Below, piece after piece: positions 1-5,946 of a DNA stretch of 33,045 bases. Both the position numbers and the translations under genes were made by a program. Source of the DNA: CAZGZD01 sp964530005. GTDB lineage: Bacteria > Patescibacteriota > Microgenomatia > UBA1406 > GWC2-37-13. Each line of letters starts with the position of its first letter. Within the stretch, counting starts at the first letter, position 1. The notes under the pieces are model-generated. The model was not told the origin of the DNA and searched no databases. It saw nothing but the letters and a program-made list of their open reading frames with translations. The stretch lies in NCBI GenBank assembly GCA_964530005.1, contig CAZGZD010000010.1:1-33045 (forward strand). The letters run 5' to 3'.

Positions 1-84
1 ATTTATCCCAGAAGACTTGCATAAAACCCCCTTTTTGAGGTAGGATTAGGAGTAGAGTGGTAATTTGCACATCTTCATAGAGCT

Positions 85-1749
85 ATGGGTACAAAAAAAG
101 CCATATTTGTGGTTGTTCTTATCATTGTGGCCTTTTTTGTAGGGGTATTCGCATCAAGTGTGGTGCGTGCTGACGAGCTTGATGATATCACTAAGCAGCT
201 TGCCACGCTAAGCCGCGACTTGCAAGATAAAGAGGCTAATCAACAAGCGCTCGCTCGCCAACTGAGCGATATTCGTGCACGGGTCTCATTTGTAGAAAGC
301 GAGATTCCCAAGCGTGAGCGAGAGATCGCAGATGAGGAGAAGCAACTCGCCCACCTCAAGGATCGGCTGGATGATCGAATAGTCTCCTACTATAAAAGCA
401 TCAGTAAAAACTTCGTGTCAATCATCAACTTTTTAGTTGCGACCAATCTTGATAATTCGCTCCGCGTCTTTTTTTACCAACAGACAGTAATCAGTGAGGA
501 TAGGCGCAATATAACAAATACTGTGCGCCGTATACTTGCTCTCGATGAGAAGAAAAAAGCGCTTGTCGGCGAGAAGCAGCGCTTAGCTTCGGCAAATGCC
601 GAGATTGACCGTCAGTCGAAAATCATAGGAACTCAAATTCTAGATACCAAAAAAAAGATAGGAGAGCTAAATGAAAAGCAAAAAAGCATAGTATCTGCGC
701 GGTCAGGAACAGCCATTACAAGCGTTGGCTCTGTTCCGACAGGAAGTGATGCTAACGCATCTATAGCTTTTAAATCCTCCGCTCCATCTGGATCATTTGC
801 AGCCTTTTCTTTTGGCGCATATACTCACAGAAATGGTATGAGTCAATATGGCGCAAAAAAACAAGCAGAAAGTAAAAGCTATCAGGAAATAATTCAATGG
901 TACTATGGAGTTGGTGTTAAAAAAGATGATGGAGCCCCCACGACAATAGATGTTCAGGGTGAGGGGACAATGGAAATGCAAAAGTATCTTTACGGTATAG
1001 CAGAGATGCCATCAAGTTGGCCAATAAACGCCCTAAAAGCTCAAGCTGTTGCGGCAAGAACCTATGCTATTAGAGCCTCTAAGCCGATTTGCACAAACCA
1101 AAACTGCCAAGTTTTTCTTAAAAGCAAGTCTGATAATCCTCCAGCTGAGTGGAAACAAGCGGTTGATGAAACAGACAAAGAGGTTCTAGACGGAAGCGTT
1201 TCTTCTCAATATTCTTCCACAACGGGAGGATATTTAAATACAAGCGGATGGGACACAACCGATAGAAGCAATGGCGGAGATTGGACATCTCGAGCGTGGG
1301 AAAGCATGGCCGGCTCCCCATGGTTTTACCGAGGATGGTATAGAGATGGGTATAGTGATGGAGGAAATAGCTGTGGAAGAGCTCATCCATGGCTTTCTCA
1401 GGAAGAGATGTCGGATATAATTAACGCTTGGATTGTTAGAAAAAATCCAAATGGCGCTGATACAAACAGAATTATTCCTATAACCATAAGTCAGTGCCCT
1501 ATTGGTGGGGTCTCGGGAAATCCTTATCCAATGAGCGAATTAAGAGATAAGGGTGGAGTCAGTTCAATTTCATCTGTTTCAACTTCAAACAACAATAGTG
1601 GTCAAACGACAAATGTCAGTTTTCAGACAAATAAAGGACCAATAGACATTCCTGGAAGTGAATTCAAGGAAACATTCAACCTTAGGGCGCCTGGTTATAT
1701 TTCGATACCACAGGCAGGATTTGCATTTTTTAATATCGAGAAGAACTAG
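85..1749 (+). CDS. Secreted coiled-coil protein with C-terminal SpoIID/LytB domain
   Basis: The 554-residue product starts with a signal peptide or anchor (about residues 5-29, ending near VRADE). A long charged coiled coil follows to about residue 205, like the PcsB/FtsX-partner type of cell-wall hydrolase regulators, then a Ser/Gly-rich linker. The C-terminal SpoIID domain (about 240-480) has the family signatures GMSQYGAKKQA and EMPSSWPINALKAQAVAARTY. SpoIID/LytB proteins act on or stimulate hydrolysis of peptidoglycan, so a role outside the membrane in wall remodelling is inferred. Arginine codon use changes sharply between the two halves: the first half has 16 CGN, one AGG and no AGA, while the second has nine AGA among twelve. 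This suggests a mosaic gene. Its 3' end overlaps the convergent acyltransferase gene by 20 bases. Confidence 0.88.
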   Translation: MGTKKAIFVVVLIIVAFFVGVFASSVVRADELDDITKQLATLSRDLQDKEANQQALARQLSDIRARVSFVESEIPKREREIADEEKQLAHLKDRLDDRIVSYYKSISKNFVSIINFLVATNLDNSLRVFFYQQTVISEDRRNITNTVRRILALDEKKKALVGEKQRLASANAEIDRQSKIIGTQILDTKKKIGELNEKQKSIVSARSGTAITSVGSVPTGSDANASIAFKSSAPSGSFAAFSFGAYTHRNGMSQYGAKKQAESKSYQEIIQWYYGVGVKKDDGAPTTIDVQGEGTMEMQKYLYGIAEMPSSWPINALKAQAVAARTYAIRASKPICTNQNCQVFLKSKSDNPPAEWKQAVDETDKEVLDGSVSSQYSSTTGGYLNTSGWDTTDRSNGGDWTSRAWESMAGSPWFYRGWYRDGYSDGGNSCGRAHPWLSQEEMSDIINAWIVRKNPNGADTNRIIPITISQCPIGGVSGNPYPMSELRDKGGVSSISSVSTSNNNSGQTTNVSFQTNKGPIDIPGSEFKETFNLRAPGYISIPQAGFAFFNIEKN

Positions 1750-2719
1750 AAAAAGCTTTCATTGCCTTATTCATTGCTAACTGTGTACAGACTGAAAGAG
1801 TAATAATAATAAAGAAAAACTGCCACCAAGAGAATATTTTTATATTCCCATACTTCACAAAAAGCAAGATGAGGATAAAGTGAACAAAGTATATGGAGTA
1901 AGAGTTGATGCTGAAAAAGGCAACGATTTGCCTCGGAATGATCGAAAAAAACCCTACTCGACTCGCGATATAAAATATTGAGCTGGCTAGAATTCCATAG
2001 GACAAAAAGTACAGATTCGGTGGGTACTTATTAGCGTAAAAATTCAGCGGTTGTCCTGCTTGATTTAGGATGAAGTATGATGTGTAAAAGACGACTGCCG
2101 GGACGATTAATATCACAAGGTACAACCAACGCCTGTCTTCATACTTTTTGACAAAGAAGCCAAAAATCACAACCAGCGACCACGGTAGCCACATAATACT
2201 TCTGAAGCCAAAGGGATAGGTATGCTGCAGCAAAAAGCCGGCTGAGGCGACCGCAGCCGCAACATAGAGCCAGAATACAGGTCGTGCGCGGTGATATAGA
2301 TATCGCACAAGAAGAGCAAGGCATGATATATAGATGAAAAGCAGCACTGCCCAATCAGGCTCATTTGTCGGCGCCCAAACAAGAAGTAGGGATATTGCAT
2401 GTTTGATGTCTATGCTTTTGAGCGTGAGTACGCCAGTAAGTGGGAGATAGAATATGAGGAATATATAGTATGGCTTGAGAAGTCGCCACACACGACGCGC
2501 GACATATACGGGGGTTGATGACGTGTATTTGCTGCTTATTTTGGCATATAGAAGGCAGGAGCAGAAGACAAATACAGGCACGGCGAACTGAGATATGTTG
2601 GCAATACTTGTTGAGAGCGTTGTTTGAGCAGTCTGCTGAATGCTATGGACAAGGATAATAAAAAATATTCCAATAGCCTTAAGCTCATCGATCTCTCTAT
2701 ACCGATTATTTGTGCTCAT
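1730..2719 (-). CDS. Acyltransferase family 3 membrane protein
   Basis: This 329-residue integral membrane protein has about nine to ten hydrophobic segments. The N-terminus reads REIDELKAIGIFFIILVHS, the typical start of acyltransferase-3 (OafA/YrhL/WecH-like) proteins with the catalytic-site His in the first helix. Such enzymes move acetyl or other acyl groups onto surface sugars or peptidoglycan. The substrate here cannot be told from sequence. The gene converges with the SpoIID gene and overlaps its last 20 bases. A possible -10 (TAAAAT) lies nine bases before the start codon, with no clear Shine-Dalgarno sequence. Confidence 0.85.
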   Translation of the reverse strand: MSTNNRYREIDELKAIGIFFIILVHSIQQTAQTTLSTSIANISQFAVPVFVFCSCLLYAKISSKYTSSTPVYVARRVWRLLKPYYIFLIFYLPLTGVLTLKSIDIKHAISLLLVWAPTNEPDWAVLLFIYISCLALLVRYLYHRARPVFWLYVAAAVASAGFLLQHTYPFGFRSIMWLPWSLVVIFGFFVKKYEDRRWLYLVILIVPAVVFYTSYFILNQAGQPLNFYANKYPPNLYFLSYGILASSIFYIASRVGFFSIIPRQIVAFFSINSYSIYFVHFILILLFVKYGNIKIFSWWQFFFIIITLSVCTQLAMNKAMKAFSSSSRY

Positions 2720-2800
2720 AATATAAGTATTTTACGGGTTTTATCTCCGCAATATAACCTTGAATATTTTTACTTTTTACACTATGATTAATATCCCGAA

Positions 2801-2829
2801 TTGACACGAATTATTATTTATTTTATCTT
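2801..2829 (+). promoter_or_regulatory. Promoter of thioredoxin gene (TTGACA-17-TATCTT)
   Basis: TTGACA at 2801-2806 and TATCTT at 2824-2829 are spaced by 17 bases. Transcription would begin about 7-8 bases downstream, on or next to the ATG at 2838, so the mRNA should be leaderless. No Shine-Dalgarno sequence is present. Confidence 0.6.
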
Positions 2830-2837
2830 TAATATAT

Positions 2838-3161
2838 ATGGCTACCAAGATAGGAACAGACGACTTTAAAAAAGAAGTTCTTGAGCACAAAGGACTTGCG
2901 ATGGTTGATTTTTATGCAGATTGGTGTGGGCCATGCAAGGCAACTGAGCCAATTATCGAAGAGCTATCAACTGAGATGAAAGACACGATCAAGATCGTCA
3001 AGATTGACGTTGACGCAGATCCTGATATAGCTTCCCAGTATGGAGTATTCTCGATCCCCACATTCGTAATCTTCAAGGATGGTAAGAATGTCTCTCAGTT
3101 CTCAGGAGCACGAGACAAATCTGGGTTCGTCTCAGAGATCGATAAAGCCTCAGCTAACTAA
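2838..3161 (+). CDS. trxA: Thioredoxin
   Basis: The 107-residue cytoplasmic thioredoxin has the redox-active WCGPCK motif (Cys30 and Cys33) and the conserved cis-proline in SIPTF. Length and fold landmarks match canonical thioredoxins. It would reduce disulfides in client proteins; class II ribonucleotide reductase, encoded about 3 kb away, is a standard client of thioredoxin, though the direct link is inferred. The start codon has no ribosome-binding site but lies just after a good promoter, which fits a leaderless transcript. It converges with the following hypothetical gene. Confidence 0.97.
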   Translation: MATKIGTDDFKKEVLEHKGLAMVDFYADWCGPCKATEPIIEELSTEMKDTIKIVKIDVDADPDIASQYGVFSIPTFVIFKDGKNVSQFSGARDKSGFVSEIDKASAN

Positions 3162-3193
3162 TTCAAACTATCTGCAGCTCGTCAGGAGGATAG

Positions 3194-3640
3194 CTACTCT
3201 CTTATTGGTTGGCGAATCACTTTTCCTTCTTTTCCTTTGAGCACCATAAGCTTCAGATGTGCTTGTCTAAGTAAGTAGCGCATCAATTCAGCAAACCAGC
3301 GAAAAGATGATGTGACTGGCTGTTTTAAGCCCTCAATGATTTTTTCATCAGAGATTGGGAGTTTGAGTGCTTGTTCATCCTTAAAAATCGGAGTCGAGTT
3401 GGTAGCGACTACGCCCATTTTTTTTACATCACCTGGCAGCTTGATCGTCTCAGCCCGAGCTTGAACAAATGGGGCTATTTCAGTCGGTGGCTCAGCCTCC
3501 ACCACCTCCCGAATCACTCCAGACTCAGTTGGCATCGGTCTTGGCTCTGCTTCTTTTGCTGTGCCTGAGGAGGTGTGATCATCTTTTTTTCTATTGTGAT
3601 CGTCAACTGTATTTTGGCTACTTGTGAAGTTGTTGGACAT
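3194..3640 (-). CDS. Hypothetical acidic protein
   Basis: I do not recognise this protein. With the start at 3640 it has 148 residues (starting MSNNFTSSQ). The N-terminal half is polar and Pro/Glu/Thr-rich, probably disordered. The C-terminal half has a more ordered segment with KLPGDVKKMGV and a basic amphipathic stretch near the end (FRWFAELMRYLLRQAHLKLM). The frame stays open upstream to 3736, but TATAAT on the minus strand at 3652-3647, six bases before the ATG at 3640, marks this as the start and implies a leaderless mRNA. No signal peptide or membrane span is visible. Confidence 0.65.
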   Translation of the reverse strand: MSNNFTSSQNTVDDHNRKKDDHTSSGTAKEAEPRPMPTESGVIREVVEAEPPTEIAPFVQARAETIKLPGDVKKMGVVATNSTPIFKDEQALKLPISDEKIIEGLKQPVTSSFRWFAELMRYLLRQAHLKLMVLKGKEGKVIRQPIRE

Positions 3641-3646
3641 AGATTC

Positions 3647-3652
3647 ATTATA
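3647..3652 (-). promoter_or_regulatory. -10 box (TATAAT) of the hypothetical gene starting at 3640
   Basis: A perfect TATAAT on the minus strand ends six bases before the ATG. A weak -35 (TGCAAA, 3675-3670) lies 17 bases upstream. The spacing places the transcription start at the ATG itself. Confidence 0.5.
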
Positions 3653-3761
3653 GAGAAAGAAATGTGTGATTTGCACACCTCGCGCGCAAAGAATGCCTAT
3701 TTCCGACTCAGCTCGAATAGTAAGAAGTTTAAGCAACTATAGTGGATTGACTGTTTACATA

Positions 3762-5012
3762 TTAGCATCCAAATTCAAATCCACACTGACAATTTTTGAC
3801 CCAATCGTTACGATCTTTACTTGTCTCGCCCGGGTATTCATGCCCACACTCAGGGCAAGCGTAGGATGAATGATTTGTTGAGGAATTTTCTGTTGTACTG
3901 AGTACTCCCCTGTGCATAAGCGATTCAATGGGACTTCTTAATAATTCCCCATATACGCCTCCTGAGGAGTTATCTTTTGTCACCAGACAGCTTCCTCCTC
4001 CTACGACGGTAGCCTTCTTTTGATGAGCAGACTGTATAAGCATCACATGCACGGTATCTCGATCATACGCGGCAAATATGGCGGGGCTACTACTACTATA
4101 TTCATCCCAATTTTCACGCCTCGCTCTTTCACGCAAACTTGTCGCCATATTGAATATTCCCTCAAGCATTGTCTCGAGGTGACTCATATGGCGATTGTGC
4201 TCGAATGTTCCTGGTTCGATCGAAGCGGCTTCCTCCACAGCCTGAGTCCAAGCATCTGCATATGGGGCAAGTTCGTGGCGCACTCTTTCTTCAAATAAGC
4301 GTGATTTATCAACCCCGAATGAATCAACTCCAACCGCCCCCATAATGTCCCCAATTCCAACAGACGAGTCAACCACAAAAGGATTGGTAATATATGAGTT
4401 TGCATTGGGGAATATGGCGACATTGGTATCTGGCATTAGCTGGCGCACAGCATTAGTTGTGGCATCTACAGATTCCATAGACTCATCGTATCGAACAGCC
4501 TGCATAGTGACTGGCGTGCCTCCAAGGGCTTCGTCGTATTCTCCCTTTGTCCAAACAAAGGCAAAGCTATAATCAGCTATTTTAGGAGGTGAAAATGCTA
4601 CAATTGGTTCATTGTGCTTTGCCAGAAGCGAAAGAGTGTTTTGATGACCTTCGTACTCAGCCCACTCACGCGAACCCAAGTCTGTCATCTGGGCCGTAGC
4701 CTCATAAACACTCGAAGTATTTATATCCCCATAGTAGAGCCCATCGTCTTTGAGCACATAGGAGATTGTTGTATACGGCACTTGACCAGCGAATTCACCT
4801 AAAAAACGATAAAGGTTCTCACGCTTATAAAAATCTCGTTCAGATTGAGAAAGGCCATGAACGGATAAATCCCGATCAAACGATACCTCATTTGCAACGC
4901 TATAAAAGTTAAAAATAGACTGTTCTTGAAGTGGGCCCTTTTCTTTGGCGAATGAGTGAGGTCTTCTTGAATATTCTGTTTGATAGAATCTTCTGGGTTG
5001 CGCTTCTTGCAT
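3762..5012 (-). CDS. Unknown zinc-ribbon protein under cobalamin riboswitch control
   Basis: I do not recognise this 416-residue protein. It has no signal peptide and no membrane segment, so it is probably cytoplasmic. Most of the chain is mixed alpha/beta, with a GGGSCLV stretch near residue 340. It ends in a Cys-rich zinc-ribbon-like tail: CPEC at 386-389, then CQC at 408-410 and a terminal Cys416. The start at 5012 is supported by a Shine-Dalgarno AGGGA five bases upstream, which lies in the hairpin closing a compact cobalamin riboswitch. Known genes with such switches encode B12 uptake, synthesis or remodelling proteins, or B12-independent substitutes for B12 enzymes. A B12-related role is therefore inferred, but no reaction can be assigned. 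Confidence 0.85.
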   Translation of the reverse strand: MQEAQPRRFYQTEYSRRPHSFAKEKGPLQEQSIFNFYSVANEVSFDRDLSVHGLSQSERDFYKRENLYRFLGEFAGQVPYTTISYVLKDDGLYYGDINTSSVYEATAQMTDLGSREWAEYEGHQNTLSLLAKHNEPIVAFSPPKIADYSFAFVWTKGEYDEALGGTPVTMQAVRYDESMESVDATTNAVRQLMPDTNVAIFPNANSYITNPFVVDSSVGIGDIMGAVGVDSFGVDKSRLFEERVRHELAPYADAWTQAVEEAASIEPGTFEHNRHMSHLETMLEGIFNMATSLRERARRENWDEYSSSSPAIFAAYDRDTVHVMLIQSAHQKKATVVGGGSCLVTKDNSSGGVYGELLRSPIESLMHRGVLSTTENSSTNHSSYACPECGHEYPGETSKDRNDWVKNCQCGFEFGC

Positions 5013-5103
5013 ATGAGTCCCTGCTCGGGGTCGATAAGTTGAGTAGTTTTCCGGCTTTACGGTTGCGGCACAGCCACTGATTCACGCAGTGTTGCCTACT
5101 CAA
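5010..5103 (-). promoter_or_regulatory. Compact cobalamin riboswitch 1, translational type
   Basis: Read on the minus strand, a perfect 8-bp P1 stem (TTGAGTAG at 5103-5096 with CTACTCAA at 5046-5039) closes a core containing GTGAATCAGTGGC, then GTGCCGCAACCGT and AAAGCC. The GCCGCNACYGT block is the typical B12-box of cobalamin riboswitches. Just downstream is a small hairpin CCC-CGAGCA-GGG (about 5029-5019), in the position of the L13 kissing-loop hairpin. Its 3' strand contains the ribosome-binding site AGGGA, five bases before the ATG. Ligand binding should lock the hairpin and block translation. The core resembles a second copy at 5840-5906. Class assignment is by eye. Confidence 0.8.
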
Positions 5104-5107
5104 ATAA

Positions 5108-5139
5108 ATTATAAAGATTATCCTAGAGCCTTAAGTCAA
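5108..5139 (-). promoter_or_regulatory. Promoter of riboswitch 1 transcript
   Basis: TTGACT (5139-5134) is followed by TTTATAAT (5115-5108) on the minus strand. The spacing is 18 bases to TTTATA or 20 to TATAAT. The predicted transcript begins about where the P1 stem begins, so the riboswitch is the very 5' end of the mRNA. The stretch 5140-5229 otherwise holds only a perfect small hairpin (5182-5196) of unknown meaning. Confidence 0.5.
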
Positions 5140-5229
5140 AATTAATAACTATTTTATTTACTGAACGATTAAACACTTTTTCTTGTTGAAAACAAGGACA
5201 TATTCAATTATTAGCGAATTAAATGTCAA

Positions 5230-5760
5230 TTAAAACGTTTTTATCTTTATTTCTTTCTCAGCCTTCTGGCGTGCCATAATAAAGAATAGGTCTGATAATC
5301 TATTAAAATAAGTCAGTATATTTTCTTCGTCATCACCCACCTTTTTTAATGTTCTCGAGTAGGCAACGAGCACTCTTTCACATCTTCGCGATATAGTGCG
5401 AACTACATGATACCAAGCCGAGATTTCTCCCCCTTGTGGCAAAATAAAGCTATTCAATTCAGGAAGCTTAGACTGGGTAAGATCTATATATTGTTCAAAT
5501 TGTTTGACTGATTGGGAAAGATATTCTATATCCACTTTTGCTCCTGCCAGATATGCCATTATGCTGTACAGATCCTTCTGAATATCGCTTAAAAGCACTT
5601 TTGTCTCGCCACTCTTCTCTTTTGCAATAGCTACCCCAATTGCCGATGTCAACTCGTCAACTGTGCCATATGCGTCGACTTGTATATCAGCCTTTGATAT
5701 TCGGCGACCTCCAAATAACGAGGTCTCCCCCTGGTCCCCTGTCTTGGTATAAATTGGCAT
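5230..5760 (-). CDS. pduO: Cob(I)alamin adenosyltransferase, PduO type
   Basis: The enzyme transfers the 5'-deoxyadenosyl group of ATP to cob(I)alamin, making adenosylcobalamin in the cytoplasm. The 176-residue product shows the PduO/MMAB signatures: YTKTGDQGETSL at residues 4-15 (ATP loop), VDELTSAIG at 34-42, then RTISRRCERVL and YFNRLSDLFFIMAR near the C-terminus, which build the trimer active site. Length is normal. The start at 5760 has a strong AAGGAGGA ribosome-binding site seven T residues upstream, itself part of the terminator-like hairpin of a cobalamin riboswitch. It lies directly downstream of nrdJ, whose product needs the adenosylcobalamin made here. Confidence 0.94.
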   Translation of the reverse strand: MPIYTKTGDQGETSLFGGRRISKADIQVDAYGTVDELTSAIGVAIAKEKSGETKVLLSDIQKDLYSIMAYLAGAKVDIEYLSQSVKQFEQYIDLTQSKLPELNSFILPQGGEISAWYHVVRTISRRCERVLVAYSRTLKKVGDDEENILTYFNRLSDLFFIMARQKAEKEIKIKTF

Positions 5761-5906
5761 AAAAAAATCCTCCTTGTTCTATGTTCCCAAGAAGGATTAT
5801 GAAGATTTAAAATTTATCTTCCTGCTCGGGAACCTCATCGTATACGGTTTTCTGGCTTTAACAGTAGCGGCACTGCCACCGATTTTCACGGCGATTGCCC
5901 GTACAC
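5761..5906 (-). promoter_or_regulatory. Cobalamin riboswitch 2 with terminator/SD-sequestering platform
   Basis: On the minus strand the aptamer runs from 5906 to 5840. P1 is GTGTACGG with CCGTATAC, and the core holds GTGAAAATCGGTGGC and GTGCCGCTACTGTTAAAGCC, the B12-box. A hairpin TTCC-CGAGCA-GGAA (5832-5819) has the same hexaloop as riboswitch 1. The expression platform is a 10-bp stem, AATCCTTCTT with AAGGAGGATT (5798-5766), followed by seven T residues. It both hides the Shine-Dalgarno sequence of the adenosyltransferase gene and looks like an intrinsic terminator. A competing antiterminator pairs CAGGAAG and GTTCC of the L13-like hairpin with CTTCTTGGGAAC. Ligand binding should favour the OFF hairpin. 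Confidence 0.82.
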
Positions 5907-5946
5907 AATAATTCAATCTAAGCTATTCTATCAATCTTTTTCGCAG

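Noticed and set aside
3168..3193. Weak hairpin between thioredoxin and the convergent hypothetical gene
   Set aside because: Only five outer base pairs and no T-run; too weak to call a terminator.
5182..5196. Perfect hairpin CTTGTT-GAA-AACAAG after the adenosyltransferase gene
   Set aside because: In the direction of the preceding gene it is followed by A residues and not T residues, so I did not call a terminator.
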